DNA of 64,000 bases from Pseudofulvimonas gallinarii (GCF_004343305.1 NZ_SMAF01000001.1:1-64000), one strand, 5' to 3'; counted from the stretch's first letter, positions 1-7,905 are shown. The notes: generated by a model from the letters alone, not told the origin. Translations and numbers: made by a program.

Positions 1-121
1 CAGCCGGCGACTCGCCTTCGCGCATGCGATCCAGTGCCATGAGACGCATCTCTTCCAGCGCCGCTCGCGATACCTTGCGTCCGTCTCTCTTCATGTCGGG
101 TTGGACAGCACTGGCGGACAT
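1..121 (-). CDS. IS630-family transposase, N-terminal fragment (partial at window edge)
   Basis: The minus strand reads from ATG (119-121) without a stop to the window edge, giving about 40 residues that begin MSASAVQPDMKRDGRK. The segment DGRKVSRAALEEMR followed by REGESPA matches the start of the helix-turn-helix region of IS630-type transposases, typically DGRK..., a Leu-Glu-Glu helix, then a Gly-Glu-Ser step. The enzyme would cut and paste the element at TA sites. The catalytic DDE domain is outside the window, so intactness cannot be judged. It was found by reading the strand directly; the fragment is short. Confidence 0.6.
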   Translation of the reverse strand, partial: MSASAVQPDMKRDGRKVSRAALEEMRLMALDRMREGESPA

Positions 122-150
122 TGGTTCCCTAATTTACTGACTTATGAGTA
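1..150 (-). mobile_element. IS630-family insertion sequence, 5' end only (runs off left edge)
   Basis: The transposase start (next entry) lies 27 bases inside a point where the IS3-type orfA stops matching its family. The break falls right after a TA dinucleotide at 149-150, and IS630/Tc1-mariner elements insert at TA. I therefore place the element's end at about 148, with TA as target. The rest of the element, its other inverted repeat and the second TA copy lie outside the window. The family assignment rests on the encoded N-terminus; the boundary is inferred. Confidence 0.6.
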
Positions 151-404
151 AGATATCGCGCTCCATCTTCACCCGTGCCAGCTCTCGCCGCAGCCGTTCG
201 TTCTCGGCCTGGCTGTCGCTCTTGAGCGGCTTGCCGGGGCTCGACTCGTAGCGGCCTTCCTCGACCTTGCGAATCCAGGCGCTGAGCACGCTGCGCTCTA
301 CACCCAGCTCCCGGGCAATCGCACTGGTCGTCACCCCGGGCTGCGTGGCCAGCTTCACTGCCTCACGCTTGAACTCGTCGGTGAACTTTCTTCTTCGCTC
401 CCAT
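134..404 (-). pseudogene. IS3-family transposase OrfA, frameshifted and truncated
   Basis: Reading from about 388 down to 149 gives KFTDEFKREAVKLATQ, then a helix-turn-helix (TSAIARELGVERSVLSAWIRK) and a leucine-zipper-like tail ending MERDIL, the classic IS3 OrfA layout. The ATG at 402-404, with a good ribosome site (AGGAGG), is in another frame: it reads MGAKKKV and meets a stop after 13 codons. One extra A in the AAGAAGAAAG run explains this, since removing it gives MGAKKKFTDEFKRE. The 3' end breaks at MERDIL, where the family continues with KKA, and runs four foreign codons to a stop at 134-136. No OrfB is visible. Two independent lesions make it non-functional. Confidence 0.75.
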
Positions 405-463
405 CACTTCCTCCTGAACACATGTTGCCATCTAATGTGTCCGGGGAAACGGGGGTAGCCCAC
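149..463 (-). mobile_element. IS3-family element remnant, left end plus broken orfA
   Basis: The right boundary is set by an IS3-like terminal sequence on the minus strand (TGGGCTACCCCCGTTTCC, about 463-446), followed by GGACACATT, then the orfA leader. Terminal runs of the form gtagCCCCCGTTT...GGACAC are common in this family. The left boundary is the IS630 insertion point. The element lies inside an AbiEii-like gene (463-684). The far inverted repeat is not in the window, so the target duplication cannot be checked. Confidence 0.55.
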
Positions 464-684
464 TGCTGGCCCAAGCGATCAAGGCCACCTTCGAGCGGCG
501 CGGCATGGCGGTGCCCGCCGGGTTGCCGGTCGGCCTGACGGATGAGTTCGCGCACGATCCCTCGCGGCAGGCTCTGTGGCAGGCGTTCATCAAGAAGAAC
601 GAGCTTGCTCTTGAACCCTTGCCCACCATCGTGGATCGGCTGCGGGTCGCCTTGGGAGCAGCGTTGAACCGAGCCGCCGCTTGA
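463..684 (+). pseudogene. AbiEii/AbiGii-type nucleotidyltransferase toxin, C-terminal remnant
   Basis: The plus strand reads LLAQAIKATFERRGMAVPAG, then VGLTDEFAHDPSRQALWQAF, and stops at 682-684 after about 74 codons. This matches the C-terminal end of AbiEii-family proteins: an (A/R)I(R/K)ATFERRG block, L-T-D-x-F-A-x-D-x-x-x-x-x-W-x-A-F, then a helix. AbiEii is the GTP-binding nucleotidyltransferase toxin of the AbiE abortive-infection and toxin-antitoxin system. Everything upstream, including the catalytic domain and the antitoxin gene, has been displaced by the IS3 remnant, so this is a dead fragment. Confidence 0.65.
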
Positions 685-1001
685 AAATCCCTGGAACCCG
701 GTCCGCAAGTTCCCGGCCGGGCCAAATGTCCTGTTCCTTGCCCGGATCCTGTTCCCTCCGCCTGCCAATGCTGCAATCCAACCGCTTGATTCGTCCGCGC
801 GTAACCCGTTGATCTGTATGGCTCCTCGTTGCGGTCTTTGCGGACTTCGGGCCAGTTCCAGGGAGCGAGGCCGGAGAGAAAAACGGCAAGGAGAGAGTGG
901 AAGGTGGTCCTGGACGGGGCCATGAGCTGACCGGCGAAGTCCGCAGGCTTCCGCAGGAATCCCCGCGAACACGCGGGAGTCGGCGCGATCGGGCAAGAAA
1001 A
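685..1001. other. Non-coding stretch between AbiEii remnant and ssrA terminator
   Basis: I see no credible gene here. Overlapping minus-strand open frames have no recognisable domain and no consistent start. Two copies of CCTGTTCC lie about 20 bases apart near 731-755, and a small perfect hairpin (CCCGCG, loop AACA, CGCGGG) lies at 962-977. It is probably the junction between the island remnant and the ssrA locus. Confidence 0.5.
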
Positions 1002-1027
1002 AACCCCAACCGAGAACGGTTGGGGTT
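1002..1027 (-). terminator. Rho-independent terminator of ssrA
   Basis: An 11-bp perfect stem (AACCCCAACCG paired with CGGTTGGGGTT) with an AGAA loop lies just past the tmRNA 3' end. On the minus strand it runs into a T-rich stretch (A run at 998-1003 on the plus strand). This is a textbook intrinsic terminator. Confidence 0.9.
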
Positions 1028-1034
1028 TCATTAT

Positions 1035-1388
1035 TGGTGGAGGCGGCGGGAATCGAACCCGCGTCCGAAAGCGCTCGACCCTCGGTACTACATGCTTGTC
1101 GTGCTGTTTGATCTCATCCGCCGGCAACACAGCACGCCAAGCGCACCGTCGGACCAGCCTGCTTTGTTTAACCCGGTGCCGACAGGCGGCAGCCCCGGGC
1201 GGTCCTGTGACAGTGACCCCGACTCCACAGGCACAGGCACGAGTGGGTCAGGGGCTTAGGCCTTAAGCGGCCAGTGCGTAGTTGTCGTCGTTGGCAACTA
1301 AAGTGTTGTCACTTGCTTTACGAGGTGAGTGACGACCTCGGCATGCACCAAGCGGTGTTGCAACCCCCGTCGAAGCCAGGTCGCCCCC
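1035..1388 (-). ncRNA. ssrA: Transfer-messenger RNA (tmRNA)
   Basis: On the minus strand the RNA starts GGGGGCGACCTGGCTTCGAC and ends with a T arm (GCGGG TTCGATT CCCGC), then CGCCTCC A CCA. The seven 5' bases GGGGGCG pair with CGCCUCC with one G.U wobble, giving the tRNA-like acceptor stem. The encoded tag is ANDDNYALAA followed by a stop (1263-1295). tmRNA with SmpB enters ribosomes stalled on broken mRNAs, adds the degradation tag and frees the ribosome. The length (354 nt including CCA) is usual for a one-piece tmRNA. smpB is not in this window. Its 3' end faces the IS and AbiEii debris. Confidence 0.95.
1263..1295 (-). other. tmRNA tag reading frame (ANDDNYALAA, stop)
   Basis: The resume frame begins at a GCC alanine codon (1293-1295) and reads A-N-D-D-N-Y-A-L-A-A, then TAA at 1263-1265. 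The hydrophobic ALAA end is the signal for ClpXP and related proteases. It differs from the E. coli tag (ANDENYALAA) by one Glu-to-Asp change. Confidence 0.9.
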
Positions 1389-1401
1389 GTTCAGTGATCC
1401 C

Positions 1402-1430
1402 AGTATGGGGGCGGCCTTGGCGTGCCGCAA
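1402..1430 (-). promoter_or_regulatory. Sigma-70 promoter of ssrA
   Basis: On the minus strand TTGCGG (1425-1430) is followed by 17 bases and CATACT (1402-1407). The -10 box ends 13 bases before the mature tmRNA 5' end at 1388. This fits a primary transcript a few bases longer than the mature RNA, trimmed by RNase P. Confidence 0.65.
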
Positions 1431-1791
1431 GGGGTCGGTGCGGCGTCGCAGGCAGGCGTTCATCCGGCATGGCCGGGTTGCTCCGCAATACCGATCACAT
1501 CATCGCCCTGGTGTGCAGGTGGGGACGGGCAGCATCGCGCAGCGTGGACGTGTTGCGCTCAGTATCAGCGGGACGGCGTGTCGGGCGCGGCCTGCAGGTG
1601 GGCGGAACGTCGGGGTGATGGCGAACGGTGCAGCAGCAAGCCGGCAGGGTCCATGGATGAGGGTGCGGTCGCCGGCCTGCTGGGAAAACAGGGCGCCCGG
1701 ACGGAATCGCCCCTCACAGGGAGGGGCGATGTGCCAGCGTGCGGCGGCGTCCTGCGGAGAGCCGCCATTGCCGGCCGGTGCAACGGCGGGA
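1431..1791. other. Intergenic region between ssrA and small secreted protein gene
   Basis: No gene is supported. Open frames here lack start signals and domains. The only clear structure is the hairpin at 1706-1730, listed separately. Confidence 0.5.
1706..1730 (-). terminator. GC-rich hairpin downstream of small secreted protein gene
   Basis: A perfect 10-bp stem (ATCGCCCCTC / GAGGGGCGAT) with a 5-base loop lies about 60 bases past the stop of the 1792-2292 gene. There is no U tract, so it may act with Rho or only protect the mRNA 3' end. Confidence 0.4.
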
Positions 1792-2292
1792 TCACATTCC
1801 GCGGGTGGGATCCAGCTGCAGTGCACGCGCGCGTCCGAGATCGTCGAGGAATTGGTCGGCGTTGCGCTTGTCTCGTGCCAGGGCGTCACGCGGCCTGCAT
1901 TGCGTGGTGGGAATCGAGGAACCCGTGCGCTTCACGCGGCGGCACACGACATCCGACTTGCCGTCGTCGGTGCCGGCGACCGCCGGTGCCAGGGTCGCGT
2001 TGACGCGCGCCTGCGCGGTCCGGATGCGGGCGCGGTTGCGGACCGGATCTTCGGCAATCAGGCGTTCCAGGGTATCGAGCGAACGCATCACGATGCGCTT
2101 TTCGGCATCGGTGAGGGCCTTGGGCACGTTCGGACCTTCCAGGTTGGTACGGATGAAATCAGCCACCTCCGGAAAGACGTCCGGGTTGAGTTCGTCTTCG
2201 GAGATCACGAACGTGCTGGCCTGTGCGCCGCACGCGAAGGCCAGGAGGGCGAGGGCAGCCACGATCGGCCGGATGAGGGAGCGGGTCTTCAT
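1792..2292 (-). CDS. Small secreted protein of unknown function
   Basis: It encodes 166 residues. A clear Sec signal peptide (MKTRSLIRPI, then a hydrophobic AALALLAFA core) should be cut after AQA at residue 25. The mature part is charged and mostly helical (ISEDELNPDVFPEVADFIRT, LTDAEKRIVMRSLDTLERLI), with a later basic stretch containing two cysteines. I recognise no domain. The protein is probably periplasmic. It stands alone, with a good promoter at 2349-2376 and a hairpin downstream. The start is supported by the signal peptide and the promoter spacing. Confidence 0.7.
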   Translation of the reverse strand: MKTRSLIRPIVAALALLAFACGAQASTFVISEDELNPDVFPEVADFIRTNLEGPNVPKALTDAEKRIVMRSLDTLERLIAEDPVRNRARIRTAQARVNATLAPAVAGTDDGKSDVVCRRVKRTGSSIPTTQCRPRDALARDKRNADQFLDDLGRARALQLDPTRGM

Positions 2293-2348
2293 TCGCTTGG
2301 GTCCTTGAGTGTCGTCGGGCGAAACGATCTACGCATTTCGTCGTACGA

Positions 2349-2376
2349 ACTATACGCAAAACTTTCGGGTATGCAA
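2349..2376 (-). promoter_or_regulatory. Sigma-70 promoter for the small secreted protein gene
   Basis: On the minus strand TTGCAT (2371-2376), a 16-base spacer and TATAGT (2349-2354) lie about 60 bases before the ATG at 2292. The local sequence is AT-rich compared with its surroundings. Confidence 0.55.
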
Positions 2377-2778
2377 GAGGGAATCGGGGCGGGATGGGTG
2401 GCCGGGCGGGGTACGGGCGACAGGGCCGTTTTCGTGGCCTGGGCTGAAGGATTCCGCAGGGGGATTGTTCCGCAGCCAGCCTAGCGCGCCGACAGCTCGT
2501 TCGGTGTCAGTGCGGCTTCGGGCCATGGCGTCTGGTGTTTCGCTTTGGCGATCCGACCGGCTGCCAGCGTCCCGATCCGGCCATGGCGTGCCGGTTTCGA
2601 TCTGGTGGGTGGTGTCCCGCATGCGAGGGGCGCGGTTCCGGGCCACGTCCTGTGGCGGCGGGCTGCAAGGGGCCCCGTCGCCAGGGATGCCTGCCCATTG
2701 CCCGCTCCACCAGCGCGCCTGTTCGTAAGGCGTGCCGGGCCAGTTGAAATCCCCGGAATCCGGGCGCGCGCGTCGCAG
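2377..2778. other. Intergenic region, nothing recognised
   Basis: About 400 GC-rich bases lie between the ygfZ stop and the promoter of the secreted-protein gene. Open frames on both strands have no start signals or domains. I see no repeat or RNA. Confidence 0.45.
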
Positions 2779-3645
2779 CTATGCGTCGGCGGGACGCAGG
2801 TCCGGCTGTGACGTGTCGATCTGGACCGCGACGCCGGTCGCCAGGCGCAGCGGTCCTTCGGTCCGTTCCTTCGACATCACGGCCAGCGCATGCCAGCCCT
2901 CGCTGTCGCCGATGGCCCAGACGATTTCCCCCGCCGCCGTGTCGCCGTCACCCGTCACCCGGGTCATGGCCGGCGGTGGCTCGCCTGGACCTGACAGCAC
3001 GAACGCGGCGCGCTTGCTCTGGCCGAGGTAGTGCATGCGGGCGACGATCTCCTGGCCCGGATAGCAGCCCTTCTTGAGATCGAAGGCATGCAGGCGATCG
3101 AGTGAAAGCCATTGCGGGACGAACTGCTCGCTGCCGGGCTGCCCGGGACTGATGTAGGGCACGCCGATGCGCAGGTCGGCAAGCCGCCAGCGGCTGGCCT
3201 TTGACTCGTCGATACCCGGTCCGGAACCGGACTGGTGCAGCCACAGGTAACGCCTGCTCCCGGCATCTTCTCCGGGAAGGTCGATCACGATGTCACCCGT
3301 GCCTGCCGGTGGCGGCGTGAAGCAGCCCGCTGCCTGCCAGGACGACGTGGCGTCGAGGCGGACCTTTGCGCGGAACACGAAACGCTGCAATGACGAGGCG
3401 AGGGCGGCCGCACCGCCTGCCGGCAACCACAGCAGCAGGGTCTGTGCGTCCGCGCGGACGAGGGCGAAGAAAGCGACAAGTCGTCCCTTGGCATTGAGCC
3501 AGCCGTTCCAATGCCAGCCGCTGTCGGCGAGCGCGGTGGCGTTGTTCATGAACTGCGCCTGCGCGAACGGGACCGCATCGGCGCCGCTCAGCTGCAGGAT
3601 TTCACTGTCTGGGAGGCGTGTACACATGGGCGGGGAGCCTATCAT
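2779..3645 (-). CDS. ygfZ: Folate-binding protein YgfZ
   Basis: It encodes 288 residues of the GcvT-like YgfZ family, a tetrahydrofolate-dependent helper in repair or assembly of some Fe-S enzymes. The signature K-G-C-Y-x-G-Q-E appears as KKGCYPGQE near residues 191-199, with the family's conserved cysteine. The N-terminal half has the usual LSGADAVPFAQAQFMNN block. The start used (ATG at 3645) gives MIGSPPMCTRL; a second Met at residue 7 is an equally possible start. It is divergent from the sdh operon, which encodes Fe-S enzymes. Confidence 0.9.
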   Translation of the reverse strand: MIGSPPMCTRLPDSEILQLSGADAVPFAQAQFMNNATALADSGWHWNGWLNAKGRLVAFFALVRADAQTLLLWLPAGGAAALASSLQRFVFRAKVRLDATSSWQAAGCFTPPPAGTGDIVIDLPGEDAGSRRYLWLHQSGSGPGIDESKASRWRLADLRIGVPYISPGQPGSEQFVPQWLSLDRLHAFDLKKGCYPGQEIVARMHYLGQSKRAAFVLSGPGEPPPAMTRVTGDGDTAAGEIVWAIGDSEGWHALAVMSKERTEGPLRLATGVAVQIDTSQPDLRPADA

Positions 3646-3763
3646 TCCGGTTGCTTCGACGGATGGATCCGTGCGTGTTGCCCGGATTGGCCTGGCTCAC
3701 CGCTCATCGCGACGGGAAGATAGGGAACAGGTTCGCCCGCAGCCGGCAGGTCCCGTCGCGCAC

Positions 3764-3803
3764 GCCCTCCTCACGCCGATCCCGCCGCCGGCATGAGGAG
3801 GGC
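3764..3803. terminator. Long-stem hairpin between ygfZ and the sdh operon
   Basis: A perfect 10-bp inverted repeat (GCCCTCCTCA / TGAGGAGGGC) encloses a 20-base GC-rich loop and is followed by TTTCG on the plus strand. It lies between two divergent genes and just ahead of the candidate sdh promoter, so it does not end either gene. It may insulate the sdh promoter or serve an unseen upstream transcript. Confidence 0.4.
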
Positions 3804-3831
3804 TTTCGCCCATTCGTCGGGCCATGTTGCC

Positions 3832-3860
3832 TTGCGGTAAATCACTGTAAACGGTAGGCT
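3832..3860 (+). promoter_or_regulatory. Candidate promoter of the sdh operon
   Basis: TTGCGG (3832-3837), a 17-base spacer and TAGGCT (3855-3860) end 24 bases before the ATG of the small SdhAF4-like gene. The -35 box is good; the -10 box is moderate. Confidence 0.45.
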
Positions 3861-3884
3861 AGACGGGATTTTTCCAGCCCCGAA

Positions 3885-4043
3885 ATGCATCAGTCACCGT
3901 CCAGCGAACAGAACCAGCCGGAATCGTCCAGCGAGTCCGAGAAGGTCGTCGACGAACGGCCGAAGGAGTATGGCGGCCGGAAAGGCCCGGAGCCGACGCG
4001 CTACGGGGACTGGGAAAAGAACGGTCGCTGTATCGATTTTTGA
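3885..4043 (+). CDS. DUF1674 / SdhAF4-like succinate dehydrogenase assembly protein
   Basis: It encodes 52 residues, starting MHQSPSSEQNQPESS and ending in the family core EYGGRKGPEPTRYGDWEKNG, then RCIDF. This conserved tail defines DUF1674, the family of mitochondrial SDHAF4 (Sdh8), which binds the free flavinylated SdhA subunit and helps it join SdhB. The N-terminus is acidic, polar and low in complexity, as usual. The gene sits 63 bases before sdhC and after a candidate promoter, so it is likely the first gene of the sdh operon. Its small size makes it easy to miss. The role in this organism is inferred from the family. Confidence 0.85.
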   Translation: MHQSPSSEQNQPESSSESEKVVDERPKEYGGRKGPEPTRYGDWEKNGRCIDF

Positions 4044-4106
4044 CGATCAAGGCTCGCCCGCCGGTGTTGCCGAACATGGGCGCGTCTTCCTGCCGGAGTA
4101 TTGCCC

Positions 4107-4487
4107 ATGCGCGAGCGTCCCCTGTCGCCGCACCTCCAGGTGTATCGATGGCCATTGAGCATGGCCCTGTCCATCCTGCACCGCGCCAGCGGCGTCGCCC
4201 TGTCAGTGGGCGCGATCGTGCTGGTCTGGTGGCTGATGGCAGTGGCCGCCGGTGGTGACCAGTACCAGCGGTTCGTGGACTGCGTCGGCTCGCCGCTCGG
4301 CAAGCTCGCCCTGTTCGGCTGGACGCTGGCGATGATGTTCCACCTGATGAGCGGCATCCGCCACCTGCTGTGGGACATGGGCTGGGGCTTCGAGCGCGAG
4401 CGCTCGCAGGCCACCGGCTGGATTGTCGTCATCGGCACGGTGGTACTGACCGCACTGGTCTGGTTGCTGGCACGGGGAGGTCTGTGA
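4107..4487 (+). CDS. sdhC: Succinate dehydrogenase cytochrome b556 subunit
   Basis: It encodes 126 residues from ATG 4107 (MRERPLSPHLQVYRW), an N-terminus typical of SdhC. Three membrane helices anchor the enzyme in the inner membrane. The SxxxRxSG-type motif appears as SILHRASGVALS, and a conserved His (MMFHLMSGIRHLLWD) is the expected haem b ligand region. It helps form the quinone site that takes electrons from SdhB. An in-frame TTG two codons upstream is less likely than this ATG. The stop overlaps the start of sdhD by one base. Confidence 0.92.
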   Translation: MRERPLSPHLQVYRWPLSMALSILHRASGVALSVGAIVLVWWLMAVAAGGDQYQRFVDCVGSPLGKLALFGWTLAMMFHLMSGIRHLLWDMGWGFERERSQATGWIVVIGTVVLTALVWLLARGGL

Positions 4488-4882
4488 TGGCCGCTGCAGG
4501 CAAGCGCATGCTGACGCCGCTGAAGCGCGTCAAGGGCCTGGGTTCGGCGCGTTCCGGCACCCGGCATTTCTGGATCCAGCGTGTCACCGCCATCGCGCTG
4601 GTGCCGCTGACGCTGTGGCTGGTGTGGGTGATTCTCGGCCTCGTCGGCCAGGATGCCTTCGTGGCGCGCGCGCGACTGGCCGAGCCGGTCACCGGCATGC
4701 TGCTGGTGGCGTACATCGCCGCGCTGTTCTGGCACACCCAGCTCGGCCTCCAGGTCGTGATCGAGGACTACGTGCACACGCGCTGGATGGAGGTCGCCCT
4801 CCAGATCCTCGTGAAGTTCGCCGCCGTCGCCGGCGCCGTGTTGGCCACCCTGGCCGTCATCCGCATCGCATTGGGCAACTGA
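4487..4882 (+). CDS. sdhD: Succinate dehydrogenase hydrophobic membrane anchor subunit
   Basis: It encodes 131 residues from ATG 4487 ([15 protein letters not shown]). Three membrane helices follow a basic N-terminus. The block [19 protein letters not shown] and the stretch [15 protein letters not shown] match SdhD and carry the haem- and quinone-side residues. It pairs with SdhC to bind haem b and ubiquinone. The start overlaps the sdhC stop (TGATG), which indicates translational coupling. A longer frame reaching back to 4370 is only the shadow of sdhC. Confidence 0.92.
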   Translation: MAAAGKRMLTPLKRVKGLGSARSGTRHFWIQRVTAIALVPLTLWLVWVILGLVGQDAFVARARLAEPVTGMLLVAYIAALFWHTQLGLQVVIEDYVHTRWMEVALQILVKFAAVAGAVLATLAVIRIALGN

Positions 4883-4886
4883 TCGC

Positions 4887-6677
4887 ATGGACGCCTACAA
4901 GATCCACGAGCATTACTTCGACATGGTGGTGGTCGGCGCCGGCGGGGCCGGACTGCGCGCCACCTTCGGCCTGGCGCAGAAGGGTTTCAACACCGCCTGC
5001 CTGAGCAAGGTGTTCCCGACCCGCTCGCATACCGTGGCCGCGCAGGGTGGCGTCGCCGCCGCGCTCGGCAACATGGGCGAGGACGACTGGCGCTACCACT
5101 TCTACGACACGGTCAAGGGTTCGGACTGGCTGGGTGACCAGGACGCCATCGCCTACATGTGCAAGGAGGCGATCCCGGCGATCATCGAGCTGGAACACTA
5201 CGGCCTGCCGTTCTCGCGCACCGAGGATGGCCGCATCTACCAGCGTCCGTTCGGCGGCATGACCACGCGCTTCGGCGAAGGCCCGCCGGCACAGCGCACC
5301 TGCGCCGCCGCCGACCGTACCGGCCACGCCATGCTGCACGCGCTGTACCAGCAGTCGCTGGCGCATGATGCACAGTTCTTCGTCGAGTTCTTCGCCCTCG
5401 ACCTGATCATGGACGAGGAAGGCGCCTGCCGAGGCGTGCTGGCGCTGGAAATGGCGACCGGCGAGCTGCACCTGTTCCGTGCCCAGGGCGTGGTCCTGGC
5501 CACCGGCGGCTACGGCCGCGCCTATTTCTCCTGCACCTCGGCGCATACGTGCACCGGCGACGGTGGCGGCATGGCGCTGCGCGCCGGCCTGGCGCTGCAG
5601 GACATGGAATTCGTGCAGTTCCATCCGACCGGCATCTACGGCGCCGGCTGCCTGATCACCGAAGGCGTGCGTGGCGAAGGCGGCATCCTGCGCAACGCCA
5701 GTGGCGAGCGTTTCATGGAGCGCTATGCGCCCAGCGTGAAGGACCTGGCGCCGCGCGACATGGTCAGCCGCGCCATGACCATCGAAATCCGCGAAGGCCG
5801 CGGCTGCGGTCCGAACAAGGACCACATCCTGCTCGACCTGACCCATCTGGGCGCCGAGGTGATCCACGAGCGCCTGCCGGGCATTTCCGAAACCGCCAAG
5901 ATCTTCGCCGGCGTCGACACCACGCGCCAGCCGATCCCGGTGCTGCCGACCGTGCACTACAACATGGGCGGCATCCCGACCAACTACCACGGCGAAGTCG
6001 TGCAGCTGCGCCACGGCGATCCGGATGCGGTGGTGCCGGGCCTGTACGCGATCGGCGAAGCCGCCTGCGTATCGGTCCATGGCGCCAACCGGCTGGGCTC
6101 CAACTCGCTGCTGGACCTGGTGGTGTTCGGACGCGCGGTGGCCAACCGCTGCGCCGCGACGCTGACGCCGGGTGCGCGCCACAAGCCGCTGCCGACCTCG
6201 GCCTGCGACAAGGCGCTGGACAACCTGGACCGCCTGCGCCATTCCAACGGCAGCCGTGCCACCGCCGAGATCCGCCTGGACATGCAGCGGACGATGCAGA
6301 ACGACGCGGCGGTGTTCCGCACCTCCAGGTCGCTCAGCGAAGGCGTCAGCAACATCGGCCGCGTGTTCGACAGCTTCCAGGACGTCCGCGTCAGCGACCG
6401 TTCGCTGGTCTGGAACTCCGACCTCATCGAGACGCTGGAACTGCAGAACCTCCTCGGCCAGGCGGTCGTCACCATGGCCTGCGCGGAAAATCGCAAGGAA
6501 TCCCGTGGCGCCCACGCGCACGAGGATTACCCGCAGCGTGACGATGCCAACTGGATGAAGCACACGCTGTGCTGGATCGACGGTAACGGCAAGACCACCA
6601 TCGATTACCGCCCGGTGCATCTCCAGACCGGTTCCGACGAAGTCGATACCGTTCCGCCCAAGGCGCGCGTCTACTGA
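4887..6677 (+). CDS. sdhA: Succinate dehydrogenase flavoprotein subunit
   Basis: It encodes 596 residues, the family's normal length. The FAD-binding dinucleotide fold ([12 protein letters not shown], near residues 14-25) is followed by SHTVAAQGG, whose His carries the covalent FAD. The capping-domain residues HxxxG and R for succinate binding follow ([17 protein letters not shown]). It oxidises succinate to fumarate in the TCA cycle on the cytoplasmic face. It lies four bases after sdhD. The two helper genes nearby (3885-4043 and sdhE) act on this subunit. Confidence 0.97.
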   Translation: MDAYKIHEHYFDMVVVGAGGAGLRATFGLAQKGFNTACLSKVFPTRSHTVAAQGGVAAALGNMGEDDWRYHFYDTVKGSDWLGDQDAIAYMCKEAIPAIIELEHYGLPFSRTEDGRIYQRPFGGMTTRFGEGPPAQRTCAAADRTGHAMLHALYQQSLAHDAQFFVEFFALDLIMDEEGACRGVLALEMATGELHLFRAQGVVLATGGYGRAYFSCTSAHTCTGDGGGMALRAGLALQDMEFVQFHPTGIYGAGCLITEGVRGEGGILRNASGERFMERYAPSVKDLAPRDMVSRAMTIEIREGRGCGPNKDHILLDLTHLGAEVIHERLPGISETAKIFAGVDTTRQPIPVLPTVHYNMGGIPTNYHGEVVQLRHGDPDAVVPGLYAIGEAACVSVHGANRLGSNSLLDLVVFGRAVANRCAATLTPGARHKPLPTSACDKALDNLDRLRHSNGSRATAEIRLDMQRTMQNDAAVFRTSRSLSEGVSNIGRVFDSFQDVRVSDRSLVWNSDLIETLELQNLLGQAVVTMACAENRKESRGAHAHEDYPQRDDANWMKHTLCWIDGNGKTTIDYRPVHLQTGSDEVDTVPPKARVY

Positions 6678-6719
6678 CGCCCGCCGCGTGCCTGCCTAGC
6701 CAGATGCAAGGATTGAGCC

Positions 6720-7505
6720 ATGGCTGAGTTTTCGCTGCCCAAGAATTCCCGGATCACCCAGGGCAAGACCTGGCGCGCGCCTGCCGGCGCCACCAACGTC
6801 CGCACGTTCAAGGTCTATCGCTGGGATCCGGACACGGATGCGAATCCGCGCACCGACGTCTACGAGATCGACATGGACACCTGCGGTCCGATGGTCCTGG
6901 ACGCGCTGATCAAGATCAAGAACGAGATCGACCCGACGCTGACGTTCCGCCGCTCGTGCCGCGAGGGCATCTGCGGTTCGTGCTCGATGAACATCGACGG
7001 CCGCAACACTCTGGCCTGCACGAAGGCGCTGGAAGAGATCAAGGGCGAGGTGAAGATCTATCCGCTGCCGCACATGCCGGTGGTGAAGGACCTGGTGCCC
7101 GACCTGACGCATTTCTATGCGCAGTATGCATCCATCCAGCCCTGGCTGAAGACGGAAACGCCGGCGCCTTCGGGGCGCGAGCGCCTGCAGTCGCCGGAGG
7201 ACCGCAAGAAGCTCGACGGCCTGTACGAGTGCATCCTGTGCGCGAGCTGTTCGACGGCGTGCCCGAGCTACTGGTGGAACTCCGACCGTTACCTCGGCCC
7301 GGCCGTGCTGCTCCAGGCCTACCGCTGGATCGTCGACAGCCGCGACGAAGCCACCGGCGAGCGCCTGGACCAGCTGGAAGATCCGTTCCGCCTGTACCGC
7401 TGCCACACCATCATGAACTGCACCAACACCTGTCCCAAGGGCCTGAATCCGGCCGAGGCGATCGGCGAGATCAAGCAGTTGCTGGTGGAGCGCCAGGGCG
7501 CCTGA
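6720..7505 (+). CDS. sdhB: Succinate dehydrogenase iron-sulfur subunit
   Basis: It encodes 261 residues. The N-terminal [2Fe-2S] loop [12 protein letters not shown] is present, with a further Cys in TLACTKAL. C-terminal ferredoxin motifs [12 protein letters not shown] and [14 protein letters not shown] bind the [4Fe-4S] and [3Fe-4S] clusters. It passes electrons from the SdhA flavin to the quinone site of SdhCD. The start ATG (6720) is preceded by AAGGA. It lies 42 bases after sdhA in the same operon. Confidence 0.97.
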   Translation: MAEFSLPKNSRITQGKTWRAPAGATNVRTFKVYRWDPDTDANPRTDVYEIDMDTCGPMVLDALIKIKNEIDPTLTFRRSCREGICGSCSMNIDGRNTLACTKALEEIKGEVKIYPLPHMPVVKDLVPDLTHFYAQYASIQPWLKTETPAPSGRERLQSPEDRKKLDGLYECILCASCSTACPSYWWNSDRYLGPAVLLQAYRWIVDSRDEATGERLDQLEDPFRLYRCHTIMNCTNTCPKGLNPAEAIGEIKQLLVERQGA

Positions 7506-7563
7506 GCGGACGCATGAACGTTGGGGTCGTGGTCATGAAAGGCATCGGGGTCACCGCGGGAAG

Positions 7564-7575
7564 GCGGGATCCCGC
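7564..7575. repeat. Perfect 12-bp palindrome in the sdhB-sdhE gap
   Basis: GCGGGATCCCGC is self-complementary and lies in the 154-base gap between sdhB and sdhE. It may be a chance event in GC-rich DNA or a processing or operator site. A 49-codon open frame across this gap (7514-7663) has no protein-like character and is not called. Confidence 0.3.
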
Positions 7576-7659
7576 TCTTCGCATCGGCCATGGCTGCCGT
7601 ATCCCGTCCTGTGCATCAGTTCAGGCCGGACAGGACCGGCCCGGCAACGGTATCGTCGC

Positions 7660-7905
7660 GTGAGTGCCGACATCGGTCGCCTGCGCTGGCGCTGCCGCCG
7701 CGGCATGAAGGAGCTGGATGCGCTCTTCAATGCGAGGCTTGACGCGCTCATCGCCCAGGGCGATGCCGACGGGCTGGCTCGCTTCCAGCGCCTGCTGGAA
7801 TGCGAGGACGACCAGCTCTGGCGCTGGTGTCTGGGTCACCAGCATCCCGGGGATGCCGACCTGGCGGCGGAAATCGATGCCCTCCGCGCCATCCATCCGG
7901 ATTGA
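7660..7905 (+). CDS. sdhE: FAD assembly factor SdhE
   Basis: It encodes 81 residues from GTG 7660. The family hallmark RGMKELD appears as CRRGMKELDALF near residues 13-24, and the later LLECEDDQLWRW block fits. SdhE (Sdh5/SDHAF2 family) binds SdhA and promotes covalent attachment of FAD. It sits just after sdhB, as in many gammaproteobacteria. The 3' end overlaps the start of the next gene by 29 bases. Confidence 0.93.
   Translation: MSADIGRLRWRCRRGMKELDALFNARLDALIAQGDADGLARFQRLLECEDDQLWRWCLGHQHPGDADLAAEIDALRAIHPD

Noticed and set aside
590-1009. Minus-strand frame of 139 codons between AbiEii remnant and ssrA
   Set aside because: No domain, crosses the AbiEii remnant end and the tmRNA terminator; Arg/Pro-rich as expected from random GC-rich DNA.
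897-1259. Plus-strand frame of 120 codons across ssrA
   Set aside because: It overlaps the tmRNA gene on the other strand and has no domain; the tmRNA fold explains the sequence.
4857-6620. Large minus-strand open frame of 587 codons opposite sdhA
   Set aside because: Its composition is that of a GC-rich antisense frame; sdhA explains the DNA completely and the frame has no domain.
7514-7663. Small 49-codon frame between sdhB and sdhE
   Set aside because: No ribosome site, no protein-like pattern, and it runs into the sdhE start; probably chance.
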